64,000 bases of DNA, taken from Flavobacteriaceae bacterium UBA3339 (lineage in GTDB: Bacteria > Bacteroidota > Bacteroidia > Flavobacteriales > Flavobacteriaceae). Position numbers and translations under genes: made by a program. Of the stretch, positions 6,740 through 15,068 are shown in pieces. The notes below the pieces were generated by a model, which saw only the letters and a program-made list of their open reading frames with translations, searched no databases and was not told the origin of the DNA. Every line of letters starts with the position of its first letter. Within the stretch, counting starts at the first letter, position 1. The stretch spans positions 1-64,000 of the forward strand of contig DERN01000006.1 in NCBI GenBank assembly GCA_002360925.1. Direction: 5' to 3'.

Positions 6740-7780
6740 TTATGACTTATTCGCTAATTGTCCGCAAGCAGCATCGATATCTTTTCCGCGCGAACGACGA
6801 ACTTTTGCTACAATTCCGGCTGATTCTAACGCTTTTATATACGCATCGGTTACAGAAGAATCGGCTTGTTGAAATTCTCCATCGTCTATCGGGTTATATT
6901 CGATCAAATTTACTTTACACGGAACATATTTACAAAACTTTACCAAAGCATCGATCGCTTTTTTGTCGTCGTTAATTCCTTTCCAAACTACATATTCGTA
7001 CGTTATTTTGCTTTTGGTTTTTCTGTACCAATACTCTAAAGCTTCGCGTAATTCGGTTAACGGAAAACTTTTGGTAAAAGGCATGATTCGATTTCGAGTT
7101 TCTTCTATTGCCGAATGTAAAGACACCGCCAATTTAAATTTCACTTCATCGTCTGCCATTTTTTTGATCATTTTTGAAACGCCTGAAGTTGAAACGGTAA
7201 TTCGTTTTGGAGACATTCCTAAACCTTCGTCAGAAGTGATTTTTTCGATTGCTTTTATGACATTATTGTAATTCATCAAAGGTTCGCCCATTCCCATAAA
7301 AACAATGTTCGACAAAGGACGATCGTGATACAAACGGCTTTCTTGATCAATCGCAACCACTTGATCGTAAATTTCGTCCGGAGCCAGATTTCGCATTCGC
7401 TTTAATCTTGCGGTTGCACAAAAATTACAATCTAAACTGCAACCAACTTGACTTGAAACGCAAGCTGTTGTTCGAGTCTCGGTCGGAATTAAAACTGATT
7501 CTACAATTAATCCATCGTGCAAACGAACCGCATTTTTAATTGTTCCGTCTTCACTATGTTGCATTGTATCAACTTTAATGTGATTGATAACGAAATATTC
7601 TTCGAGCATAACTCTGTTTTCTTTCGACAAATTGGTCATATCATCGAAATGATGCGCACCTTTGCTCCATAACCATTCATAAACCTGATTGCCTCGAAAA
7701 GCTTTATCGCCTTGTGATACAAAAAAATCGCGCAATTCTTCTTTGCTTAACGTACGTATATCTTTCTTTGCTGTTTGCAT
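6740..7780 (-). CDS. rlmN: dual-specificity rRNA/tRNA adenine-C2 methyltransferase RlmN
   Basis: 346 residues, the usual RlmN length. A radical-SAM enzyme that methylates C2 of A2503 in 23S rRNA and of A37 in some tRNAs. The N-terminal accessory domain (FRGNQVYEWLW at about 28-38) is followed by the CxxxCxxC cluster motif CSLDCNFCA (about 114-122) and the SAM-binding GMGEPL (about 165-170). The first catalytic Cys is in TTACVSSQVGC (about 107) and the second in DIDAACGQL near the C-terminus (about 338), both needed for the methyl-transfer mechanism. Single gene with its own terminator. Confidence 0.97.
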   Translation of the reverse strand: MQTAKKDIRTLSKEELRDFFVSQGDKAFRGNQVYEWLWSKGAHHFDDMTNLSKENRVMLEEYFVINHIKVDTMQHSEDGTIKNAVRLHDGLIVESVLIPTETRTTACVSSQVGCSLDCNFCATARLKRMRNLAPDEIYDQVVAIDQESRLYHDRPLSNIVFMGMGEPLMNYNNVIKAIEKITSDEGLGMSPKRITVSTSGVSKMIKKMADDEVKFKLAVSLHSAIEETRNRIMPFTKSFPLTELREALEYWYRKTKSKITYEYVVWKGINDDKKAIDALVKFCKYVPCKVNLIEYNPIDDGEFQQADSSVTDAYIKALESAGIVAKVRRSRGKDIDAACGQLANKS

Positions 7781-7818
7781 TTTGCAAAGTTACATCTTTT
7801 GATCTAAATATTTTTAGC

Positions 7819-7847
7819 AAAAAAAGCAGACTTTAAAAAGCCCGCCT
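7819..7847 (-). terminator. terminator of the SDR gene
   Basis: Minus-strand GCGGGC and GTCTGC pair with two G-U wobbles around an 8-nt loop, followed by a run of seven T (7819-7825). It lies 32 nt past the SDR stop. Confidence 0.55.
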
Positions 7848-7878
7848 TCTTCTCAATTGAATTTATAAAATGACTAAT

Positions 7879-8619
7879 CTATCTTGCCAAATATCCTCCG
7901 TCAATAGGATAATAAGCTCCTGTTGCGAAAGAAGATTGATCTGATGCCAACCATAAAACAATAGCCGCAACTTCATTAGCTTTTCCTAAACGTTGCATGG
8001 CATGTTGCGTTTCTAAATATTTTAAAGTATCGGCATCTAAAGCGTTATCTACTAAAGGCGTTGAAATAAATCCCGGACCAACTGCATTTATACGAACATT
8101 TCTTGTTCCGTATTCCCAAGCAGCCGATTTTGTAAGACCAACAACTCCGTGTTTTGCTGCAACATAGGCCGACGAATTTGCAAAACCAACTTGCCCTAAA
8201 ATAGAAGCGATATTAATAATGCTTCCGCCCACTTTTTCAATTTCAGGAAGCTGATAATGCATACCGTAGAAAACTCCATTTAAATTAATATCGATTACTT
8301 TTTTCCAACCTTCAATACTTAAATCTCCCACAACATTTGCTTCACCACCAATTCCGGCATTGTTAACTGCGATATGTAAAGCTCCGAATTTCGAAATCGT
8401 TTCTTCAACAGCTTTTTTGTTATCTTCTGGCAAAGACGCATCCGATTTTACGAAAAAAGTTTGCGATCCCAATTCGTTTTGCATTTTCATTCCCAATTCT
8501 TCATTTAAATCGGTAAAAACCACTTTTGCACCTTCTTTTACAAAAAGTTCTACAATTGCTTTTCCAATTCCCGATGCTCCGCCTGTAACTAAAGCTACTT
8601 TGTTTTCTAACTGTTTCAT
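7879..8619 (-). CDS. SDR-family NAD(P)-dependent oxidoreductase
   Basis: 246 residues from the ATG at 8619; a longer reading to 8727 exists but would overlap the divergent gene, and the family begins at MKQLENKVALVTGG. Classical short-chain dehydrogenase: cofactor motif TGGASGIG (about 12-19), NNAG (about 90), catalytic Ser in NIASILGQ (about 142), YVAAK with Tyr and Lys (about 155-159), and the C-terminal GATYYPIDGG-like ending (GAYYPIDGGYLA). An acidic residue after beta-2 (VFTDLN) favours NAD(H). Glucose 1-dehydrogenase/3-ketoacyl reductase-like; the substrate is not readable. Divergent from the O-methyltransferase gene. Confidence 0.92.
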   Translation of the reverse strand: MKQLENKVALVTGGASGIGKAIVELFVKEGAKVVFTDLNEELGMKMQNELGSQTFFVKSDASLPEDNKKAVEETISKFGALHIAVNNAGIGGEANVVGDLSIEGWKKVIDINLNGVFYGMHYQLPEIEKVGGSIINIASILGQVGFANSSAYVAAKHGVVGLTKSAAWEYGTRNVRINAVGPGFISTPLVDNALDADTLKYLETQHAMQRLGKANEVAAIVLWLASDQSSFATGAYYPIDGGYLAR

Positions 8620-8721
8620 GATTTCTTTTTTTAATTCTATTAAAATTACGGATTTTGAAACTAAAAAAGAATGATATTTCTCATATTTCCTTTTTATGTA
8701 CCTTTGAAAAAAAGAAAAATC

Positions 8722-9363
8722 ATGCATTTTATATCGGAAGCTTTAGAAGATTATGTAGCGCAACATTCGGAAAACGAGCCATTATTATTACAACAATTAA
8801 ACAAAGAAACGCATCAAAAAGTATTACAACCACGCATGTTAAGCGGACATTTTCAAGGTCGTGTTTTAAGTATGATTTCGAAAATAATTCAACCGAAAAA
8901 CATTCTGGAATTAGGAACTTATACAGGTTATGCGACTTTGTGTTTGGCTGAAGGATTGCAAAAAGACGGAAGAATTGATACAGTTGATATTAACGAAGAA
9001 TTGGAAGAAATTCAGTCGAAATATTTTCAATTATCCGATTATAAAGATCAAATTGTGCAACATATTGGAAATGCAATGGAGATTATTCCGAATTTAAACC
9101 GAACATTTGATTTAGTTTTTATTGATGCCGATAAAGAAAACTACATTAATTATTGGAATTTGATTGTGCCAATGATGAATAAAGGCGGCATTATTTTGAG
9201 CGATAATGTTTTGTGGAGCGGAAAGGTTTTAGAAGAAGTTAAAAAGAACGATCGTTCTACTCAGATTTTATTAGAATATAACCAAATCACCAAAGAAGAT
9301 CCTCGTGTAGAAACGGTTCTATTACCAATTCGTGATGGATTAACGATGAGCCGAGTTTTATAA
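8722..9363 (+). CDS. class I SAM-dependent O-methyltransferase (caffeoyl-CoA type)
   Basis: 213 residues from the ATG at 8722 (an upstream in-frame start at 8671 would lie inside the promoter region). The SAM motif LELGTYTGYATLCLAEG is at about 58-74; acidic residues of the cation site appear in VFIDADKENY (about 130-139) and LSDNVLWSG (about 158-166). This is the COMT family (PF01596) with Mg-dependent catechol-like O-methylation. A TACCTTTG box (8699-8706) lies just upstream and would give a very short leader. It shares a bidirectional terminator with the PAP2 gene. Confidence 0.93.
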   Translation: MHFISEALEDYVAQHSENEPLLLQQLNKETHQKVLQPRMLSGHFQGRVLSMISKIIQPKNILELGTYTGYATLCLAEGLQKDGRIDTVDINEELEEIQSKYFQLSDYKDQIVQHIGNAMEIIPNLNRTFDLVFIDADKENYINYWNLIVPMMNKGGIILSDNVLWSGKVLEEVKKNDRSTQILLEYNQITKEDPRVETVLLPIRDGLTMSRVL

Positions 9364-9424
9364 AAAACAAAACATTTCAAAATACCATCGAACTGAACGA
9401 AGTTAAACAAGTTCAGAATTACAA

Positions 9425-9459
9425 GCAAAAAACGCATTCTATTCGAATGCGTTTTTTGC
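9425..9459. terminator. bidirectional terminator between O-methyltransferase and PAP2 genes
   Basis: A perfect 15-bp inverted repeat (GCAAAAAACGCATTC at 9425-9439, 5-nt loop, GAATGCGTTTTTTGC at 9445-9459). The last codons of the PAP2 gene, including its stop, lie inside the hairpin. Confidence 0.85.
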
Positions 9460-10029
9460 TTGTTTATCTTTTAAGTGGTATTTGTTATTGAAATATTTAA
9501 ACAGATAATAAAATAAAAATCCGGAAGCGATTCCAAAAATGTATCCACATAAAATATCTAACGGATAATGTAATGCCAAGTAAATACGTGTATAGGCAAA
9601 AATCAACGGGAAAAAGAAAATAAGCCAAGCGTATTTGTAATATTTTCTCATAATCAAAAAGATGATGAAAATAGATCCGCTTGAATTAGAAGCGTGTCCT
9701 GAAAAGAAACTTGGGCTTCCTGCTTTGCGCAAAACACGTAAATAAGGTTCTATTAACGGATCGTTTACCGGGCGCAAGCGATCAACACTGTATTTTACCA
9801 AATTCGTCATTTGATCTGTAAACACAAAAAAAACGGTTAAAATAAGAACTAATAATCCGAATTGTTTTAGTGAAATTTCCTTCAATAATAGAAACACTAA
9901 AACCAGAAAAAAAGGCCACCAATTAATTTGGTGCGTTATGTACATAAAAATTGGATCCCAAAATTCTGTTCCCAGATTATTCAGATAAATCAACAATTGC
10001 TGATCTTTTTCTATAAGCTGTTCTAACAT
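9439..10029 (-). CDS. PAP2-family membrane phosphatase
   Basis: 196 residues with about five transmembrane helices. The three phosphatase motifs are present in order: KYSVDRLRP (K-x6-R-P, about 72-80), FSGH (about 105-108, a variant of PSGH) and TRIYLALHYPLD (R-x5-H-x3-D, about 146-157). Acts on lipid phosphates such as undecaprenyl pyrophosphate or phosphatidate in the inner membrane. The start codon overlaps the tatA stop by one base (TAATG), so the two are translated together. Substrate unproven. Confidence 0.93.
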   Translation of the reverse strand: MLEQLIEKDQQLLIYLNNLGTEFWDPIFMYITHQINWWPFFLVLVFLLLKEISLKQFGLLVLILTVFFVFTDQMTNLVKYSVDRLRPVNDPLIEPYLRVLRKAGSPSFFSGHASNSSGSIFIIFLIMRKYYKYAWLIFFFPLIFAYTRIYLALHYPLDILCGYIFGIASGFLFYYLFKYFNNKYHLKDKQAKNAFE

Positions 10030-10424
10030 TACTTCATACGTTTAATAGGTCCGGTCATTGTTTCAATATCTTCTTTAGCCTGATCTATTTCCTGTTGTAC
10101 ATCGTTTAAAGGATTGTATTGATCTAAGTCTAAATTTACCGATTTCTTAATATCGTCGATTCCGATGCGTTTTTTAATATCATCTACATTTACCGCTTCT
10201 TTAATCTCTTTTACAACACCCGATTCATCAACATTTTTGGTAATTTCGGTTTTAATTTCGTTCGAAGCATTTTTAACCTGATTGATTACTCTTGCCAAAC
10301 CACGCGCCATTTCGGGCACTTTATCCGATCCAAAAAGCATAAGTACAACCAACAAAATCAAGACTAATTCTCCTCCTCCAATTCCAAAGATAAAAGCCGG
10401 CATTATATATAAACTTGAAATCAT
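10029..10424 (-). CDS. tatA: twin-arginine translocase subunit TatA/TatB
   Basis: 131 residues. One N-terminal membrane helix (about 8-27, FIFGIGGGELVLILLVVLML) is followed by the conserved FGSDKVPEMARGLARVI hinge and amphipathic helix (about 32-48), then a charged, mostly helical tail. The F-G-x-x-K-x-P pattern is diagnostic of the Tat A/B group, which forms the pore for folded proteins carrying a twin-arginine signal. Length and the polar tail leave TatA versus TatB open. First gene of a pair with PAP2; no tatC nearby. Confidence 0.88.
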   Translation of the reverse strand: MISSLYIMPAFIFGIGGGELVLILLVVLMLFGSDKVPEMARGLARVINQVKNASNEIKTEITKNVDESGVVKEIKEAVNVDDIKKRIGIDDIKKSVNLDLDQYNPLNDVQQEIDQAKEDIETMTGPIKRMK

Positions 10425-10460
10425 GTTTTTTTATTTAAGCAACAAAGTTACGTAAAACTA

Positions 10461-11186
10461 TTATTTTAAAACGTTTAGAATTTCTAAAAATTCGGTCGCT
10501 TTCTCGGCATACATTAAACTTAACTGTGTATTTGTTGTTGTGTTAAACGATGTTATGATGATTGGATCTTGCAACATATAATAACCAAAAGCCTGAAGAT
10601 ATTGCGCCGGAATTTTTAAACGTCCGGTATAAAAATCGTCTGGAAACTTGTTTAGCATTTGCTGAACCAACATATTTTCGGCTTCTAATTCTACTGTTTT
10701 CTTCAGCATTTTAGTTCTTCCCGAAATCGCATTCACGATAGCATCAACCGGAATAATTCCACCACTCGATGATGTTGCAGTTCGCAATCTACGTTGTGCA
10801 GGCGTGTATTTTTTTGCTCCGCCCAAACCTAAACTTTCAGTTGTAACTCGGCGATCAATAATCAATTCTTCTAGAATATTTTCGGCATATTCCATCGGAA
10901 CAAAAACCAACGATTTATTCATATCGGCATACGTTAAAACCTTTTCGCGTCCAACCAAATGTACCGCCGAAAACAACAACGTATCATTCGGGTTTGCTTC
11001 TATCGAAAAATAACCCCCTTTTTGAGTTACTGTTGATAAGTTTGTATTTAGGTTTTTAATGTAAATTCCTTCTAAATCGCGCGTTTTAGAAACAATTTTC
11101 CCCAAAATTGTTTTCTGTTGTGCAAAAAGCTGAACCGCCAACAACATAAAAACAAACGTGAATATATAGGTAATGGTTTTATTCAT
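10461..11186 (-). CDS. exported CarboxypepD_reg-like protein
   Basis: 241 residues with a signal peptide (MNKTITYIFTFVFMLLAVQL). Residues 26-100 look like a carboxypeptidase-regulatory-like beta-sandwich: ILGKIVSKTRDLEGIYIKNL, then a TQKGGYFSIEANPND turn and a strand pair. The remainder is helical with no known domain. It has the same layout as the neighbour at 11238-11942 (similar length, same domain, a helix starting at YLQAF or YLKIPDSLV), so the two are probably paralogues. Likely periplasmic or attached to the outer membrane. No catalytic residues are evident. Confidence 0.7.
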   Translation of the reverse strand: MNKTITYIFTFVFMLLAVQLFAQQKTILGKIVSKTRDLEGIYIKNLNTNLSTVTQKGGYFSIEANPNDTLLFSAVHLVGREKVLTYADMNKSLVFVPMEYAENILEELIIDRRVTTESLGLGGAKKYTPAQRRLRTATSSSGGIIPVDAIVNAISGRTKMLKKTVELEAENMLVQQMLNKFPDDFYTGRLKIPAQYLQAFGYYMLQDPIIITSFNTTTNTQLSLMYAEKATEFLEILNVLK

Positions 11187-11237
11187 GATACAAAGCTATT
11201 GATTCTTTTATGAGTTTTGTTCTGAATTGAACGAAAT

Positions 11238-11942
11238 TTACTCTTCTGCTTCTTCTTTTTCCTGTTGTAAAAAATCGAACGATTTATCGAGCAAGTGCAT
11301 TTTCCATTTAGCTTCGTCGCCTTGTTTAATATATTGATCTATCAAATAATCATCGTTCATATAATAATAAAACTTATGTACTAAACTATCCGGAATTTTT
11401 AAATAATCGGTTATTACAGTTCTTGGAAGTTGGGCAACATACGGATTTTGTTCATAAGATTTTCGCAATACAATTTCATTCTTACGTTGTTTTTCCTTTT
11501 TCGTTTTACCTGTTATCCACGAAAAAATCGCCAGTAAATCCATGTTTAAATTCGGATTTGGATTAATATAGTTCGACATAATCGTTTTATTATCGATTCC
11601 TAAAGAATTTGTCGTAATAGTATTAACTTCGACTTCCTTTAAAACCGTATTTTTCGATTCAGGATAAACCCGAACAATATTATGAACCAAATCGGCATGT
11701 TTCAATGTATATTTTAATTGGTAATAATCGTTTTCAACTAAAACCAATTCGTCATTTGCTTTTACTTTCATCGAAAAAAAACCAGCAGAATCTGTCGTTA
11801 CGGTTTCTTCTGTGGTTGTATTGAGTACTTTTAACGGAAAAACACTCAATTCATCGATCATTATTCTAAGTTTAAGGTTCTTCCGCTCTTGTCCAAAAGC
11901 ATTTATCGACAACAGAATTACTAAAAAGTAAATGTATTTCAT
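11238..11942 (-). CDS. exported CarboxypepD_reg-like protein, paralogue of neighbour
   Basis: 234 residues, signal peptide MKYIYFLVILLSINAFGQ. Residues 22-105 form a beta-sandwich domain with VFPLKVLNTTTEETVTTDSA, then GFFSMKVKANDELVLVENDY, as in CarboxypepD_reg-like domains. The C-terminal part is helical and ends in an acidic QQEKEEAEE tail. It lies 51 nt upstream of the related gene at 10461-11186 in the same direction, so co-transcription is likely. Function unknown; a cell-envelope role is inferred from the signal peptide. Confidence 0.7.
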   Translation of the reverse strand: MKYIYFLVILLSINAFGQERKNLKLRIMIDELSVFPLKVLNTTTEETVTTDSAGFFSMKVKANDELVLVENDYYQLKYTLKHADLVHNIVRVYPESKNTVLKEVEVNTITTNSLGIDNKTIMSNYINPNPNLNMDLLAIFSWITGKTKKEKQRKNEIVLRKSYEQNPYVAQLPRTVITDYLKIPDSLVHKFYYYMNDDYLIDQYIKQGDEAKWKMHLLDKSFDFLQQEKEEAEE

Positions 11943-12002
11943 AAGGATTTGATTGATATTGGGTAAAAGTATTTTTTATATTGTTAAAAGATCGATAGCG
12001 TA

Positions 12003-12033
12003 TTGGTAAACAATTGTTAAATAAATAAGTTTG
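12003..12033 (+). promoter_or_regulatory. pepE promoter
   Basis: TTG (12003-12005), 20-nt spacer, TAAGTTTG (12026-12033), a good match to the Bacteroidota TTG/TAnnTTTG pattern, ending 20 nt before the pepE ATG. Confidence 0.6.
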
Positions 12034-12053
12034 TTGTACAAATTCGTAAAATC

Positions 12054-12761
12054 ATGAAAAACTTAATCATAGCAAGCACCTCAACTATTTACGGTTTAGG
12101 TTATTTAGAATATTTGTTACCTACTTTGAAAGAGCATTTTAAAGATTCCGAAACCATTATTTTTGTTCCTTATGCAAGACCAAGCGGAATTTCGCACGAT
12201 GATTATACCGCGAAAGCAGCCGAAGCTTTTGATAAAATTGGTAAGAAAGTTGTAGGATTACACACTTTTGAAAATCCGGTTGAAGCAATTGAACAAGCTC
12301 AAGGAATTTTTACTGGTGGCGGAAACACTTTTTTATTAATAAAACAGTTGTACAAAACCGAAGTTATGTTTGCTTTAAAAGCCGCTTTATTAAAAGGAAC
12401 GCCTTATTTGGGTTGTTCGGCCGGAAGCAATATTACAGGATTAACAATGGAAACCACGAACGATATGCCGATTGCTTATCCGCCAAGTTTTCAAACGTTG
12501 GGAATGGTTCCGTTCAATATCAATCCGCATTATTTAGATCCAATCGAAGATTCTACACATATGGGTGAAACGAGAGAAACTCGAATTAATGAATTTCACG
12601 CTTTTAACACACAACCTGTTTTAGGTTTACGTGAAGGAAGTTGGCTAGAAGTTCGAGGTTCTAAAATCACATTAAAAGGAACTTTAACCGCACGATTATT
12701 CCGCCAAAATCAAACTCCGATTGAAATAGAAACCGAAACAGATTTATCAAACTTATCATAA
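12054..12761 (+). CDS. pepE: dipeptidase E (peptidase E, family S51)
   Basis: 235 residues. A cytoplasmic serine peptidase that cleaves dipeptides with an N-terminal aspartate. The nucleophile elbow GCSAGSNI (about 123-130) carries the catalytic Ser; the ribbon FTGGGNTFLL (about 88-97) and the NPHYLDP segment (about 163-169) carry family residues, the latter including the His of the catalytic site. Length matches the family (about 230). Its last five codons and stop are copied 2250 bp downstream as part of an exact 43-bp direct repeat, see 12746-12788. Confidence 0.95.
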   Translation: MKNLIIASTSTIYGLGYLEYLLPTLKEHFKDSETIIFVPYARPSGISHDDYTAKAAEAFDKIGKKVVGLHTFENPVEAIEQAQGIFTGGGNTFLLIKQLYKTEVMFALKAALLKGTPYLGCSAGSNITGLTMETTNDMPIAYPPSFQTLGMVPFNINPHYLDPIEDSTHMGETRETRINEFHAFNTQPVLGLREGSWLEVRGSKITLKGTLTARLFRQNQTPIEIETETDLSNLS

Positions 12762-12788
12762 AAACGATCTTTTACAGATCGTTTTTTT
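12746..12788. repeat. 43-bp direct repeat, copy 1 (pepE tail plus terminator)
   Basis: The string starts ATCAAACTTATCATAA, which contains the last pepE codons and its stop, and continues through the hairpin ACGATCTtttacAGATCGT and seven T. An identical 43-nt string is at 14996-15038. Base 12745 is T, 14995 is A, so the match begins here exactly; after it copy 1 has extra T residues. Confidence 0.97.
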
Positions 12789-12790
12789 TT
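12760..12790 (+). terminator. pepE terminator
   Basis: AAAACGATCT (12761-12770), loop TTTAC, AGATCGTTTT (12776-12785) followed by more T. It lies directly after the pepE stop and is within direct-repeat copy 1. Confidence 0.9.
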
Positions 12791-12836
12791 GTATACTATT
12801 ATTTTTAATATTATTTTAGTTAAAAAACATTAAGAT

Positions 12837-14357
12837 ATGAAAACAACTCCTGCTCTTATTTTATGGGCGATTCTTTTATCCCTTTTTATTTCATCTTGTG
12901 AAAATTCGGTAGAAGGATTTAAAGAAGAAAATAATACTTCTGAACTTTATTCTAAAAAGGGTTCATTTATTGTACCTTTTGATACTGCTAAAGAAATAGC
13001 TTTATATGGTACAACCGACAAAGAACGTGTTCGTAAACCTCTTGACGAAGGATATCGCTTACCAGTTTTTTCGGAAAATGATATAAACAATGCAAAAGTA
13101 ATTCTTGACAGAGAGAATAATCCTGCTATGTATTTATTCAATGCCGATAACGGAGGTTTTTTATTAATGTCGGCTTCTTATTTAGAACAGCCTATATTAG
13201 CTTATTCGAATGAAAACAATTTCGAATTGTCAGATATGCCCATGGGATTAGCTAATTGGATTCATTTGGGAACAATTAAAATAGCTCAACTTAATGAAAA
13301 AGGAATCTACTATTCCAAAAATGTTTTAGGTAGCTGGTCTGCTTTAGGAGAGACAAACAGTGTTTCAGACCTATTTCTCGAAGATTCAGACGGTAGTACC
13401 CAAACAATTCACACCACTATAGAAGTTTTAGAAGAAAACATCCGGGTTGTTACCCAAGCGCCTTTAATTACAGATAGTTCGGGTAGAAAAGTTGCATGGG
13501 GGCAAGGGAAAGAATACAACGCCTTAATGAGTGGCACCTCGTATTGTAATAATTTAGCTTTAGTAGGTTGTATACCAGTAGCTATGGCACAAGTTATGTA
13601 TTACCACAAAAAGCCCTCGAACATTGATTTTAATTCCATGCCGTATCGTTTATTAGATATCAATAATAGTAATGATCTTTCTCAAACATCACATGGGGCA
13701 ATAAAATTAAAAAACTTTCTAAAAAATGTTTCTTTTTTAGTGATTGATCCTGTTATTTCCAACTGTAGCGTATCAAACGCTTCGGGTACTACGGCAATAA
13801 ATGTTTTTAAAAACAATTATAACTATGCCAACGATATAATGTATAAAAACTATGATGGGGTTGATGCTTATACCGAAATAGTAGAAAACAAACGCCCTAT
13901 AATAGTACGAGGTGCAAGACGGAATTATGAAAAATATGTTATAAAAATTAGTGGACCTTTTGGAGCTTCTATTCCTTACTAGACGTATGATTGGGGTAAA
14001 AAGCCCGGACATTTGTGGGTAGGCGATGGTTGGTTAGAACAATACGACCGCGTAAAAGAAACCTTTTATATAGGTACACAACCTTTTGTACGAGAATACA
14101 ACCAACTGCGAAACGAATTTATTTATTTTAATTGGGGATGGCATAATTATAATAATCCACAAGCTCCTTATAACGGTTGGTATCAATACGATTTGTTTGA
14201 TGCTTGGAAGGAAGCAGGAGAAGGCAACATGTTGATTGATTATGAAACCGAATTGACATTAGACGCCCCCGATGTTCCCGATCCATCTGATAACAGTGCC
14301 GACCTCAATGCTTATATTTACGAAAAAGGGATGATTATTAACATAAGACCTAAATAA
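12837..14357 (+). pseudogene. C10-family (streptopain-like) cysteine protease interrupted by in-frame TAG
   Basis: Reading through one TAG at 13980-13982 gives a protein of about 505 residues. It has a lipoprotein signal with Cys21 (SLFISSCEN), a streptopain-type prodomain (about 100-155, GGFLLMSASYLEQPILAYSN), and the nucleophile region ALVGCIPVAMAQVMYYH with catalytic Cys245. The likely catalytic His392 (PGHLWVGDGW) comes ten codons after the TAG, and the family's NWGW motif follows. The stop therefore separates Cys from His and should abolish activity unless read through or suppressed. Downstream of the TAG the same frame stays open for 124 codons. Isoleucine codon ATA makes up 13 of 30 Ile codons in the first part (hand count) against 3 of 18 in pepE, which hints at foreign origin. 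Bacterial suppression or a sequence error cannot be excluded. Confidence 0.88.
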
Positions 14358-14358
14358 G

Positions 14359-14994
14359 ATGAAAAAATTAGTTTTATTATTATTTTTAACAATAGTAAGT
14401 ATAAGTTGCCAGACTGATAACGAAACATCAGATTTACCAACCCCTAATGAAGGAATTGGTAATGATAGACCTCAAATATATGGGCTAATTCAAGGAAATG
14501 CTATGATTAATTATACCGATGTAGAAGGTAATAATCTGATTGATCCTGAAACGGGTGTAGTTTCTGTAAACGATATCGAAATTAAAGTATATAATTACGA
14601 CGGCTTTTATAACATAAATGAAGTTTGGCCAAAAGGGATGGAATATTTAATTTGGTTTCATTATTCAGATCCTTTTGATTCTTATACGCATCCCAATACT
14701 TATGTTATGAATGTTAGGGAGTTGTTTAATCCCTACTATGATAATTTAATACATAAACAAACGCCGCAAATTGTTTTTAAACAACAACATATTTGGCCCA
14801 ATGGTAGTATTGATGAATATGAAGTACACAGTATTTATGCGGGTTGGAGCAATGCGTATGATTTAAAACAAATATACCACAATGGTACATTGATTTACGA
14901 TCACGATACTTTTAGAGATTACGTAAGAACAAACCATTCTGGTGAACAAATGGACGATTGGATATTTTATACCGTAGTAAAAGAGGGGTACTAA
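14359..14994 (+). CDS. lipoprotein of unknown function next to C10 protease
   Basis: 211 residues beginning MKKLVLLLFLTIVSISCQTD, a lipoprotein signal with Cys17. The mature part is beta-rich and aromatic (FHYSDPFDSYTHPNTYVMNV, QIVFKQQHIWPNGSIDEYEV) with no domain I recognise. The ATG is one base after the protease stop (TAAGATG), so the two are one transcriptional unit. C10 proteases are often encoded beside small inhibitor or accessory proteins (for example the Spi inhibitor of streptopain), so a partner or inhibitor role is a reasonable guess but not shown by sequence. ATA is used for 7 of 18 Ile codons by hand count, again unlike pepE. Confidence 0.75.
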   Translation: MKKLVLLLFLTIVSISCQTDNETSDLPTPNEGIGNDRPQIYGLIQGNAMINYTDVEGNNLIDPETGVVSVNDIEIKVYNYDGFYNINEVWPKGMEYLIWFHYSDPFDSYTHPNTYVMNVRELFNPYYDNLIHKQTPQIVFKQQHIWPNGSIDEYEVHSIYAGWSNAYDLKQIYHNGTLIYDHDTFRDYVRTNHSGEQMDDWIFYTVVKEGY

Positions 14995-14995
14995 A

Positions 14996-15038
14996 ATCAA
15001 ACTTATCATAAAAACGATCTTTTACAGATCGTTTTTTT
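14996..15038. repeat. 43-bp direct repeat, copy 2 (orphan pepE tail plus terminator)
   Basis: Identical over 43 nt to 12746-12788. Here the pepE codons and stop (AACTTATCATAA) follow the lipoprotein stop by two bases and are not part of any gene, so this copy is a fossil of the pepE end. Together the copies bracket the protease/lipoprotein module; the repeat-to-repeat period is 2250 bp. Confidence 0.97.
15010..15038 (+). terminator. terminator after the protease/lipoprotein unit
   Basis: The same ACGATCT/AGATCGT hairpin as the pepE terminator, followed by seven T, inside repeat copy 2. It now ends transcription of the inserted module. Confidence 0.88.
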
Positions 15039-15068
15039 ATTTCTTTTTGTAACTTGAAAAGAAAAAAG

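Noticed and set aside
9393..9416. Short inverted repeat CTGAAC...GTTCAG after the O-methyltransferase gene as a REP element
   Set aside because: Only 6-bp arms with a 12-nt loop; too weak to call, though similar in base content to the units at 6040-6164.
12746..12788. Direct repeats as a possible CRISPR array
   Set aside because: Only two copies, 2250 bp apart, with genes between them, and the repeat is a terminator with the pepE end.
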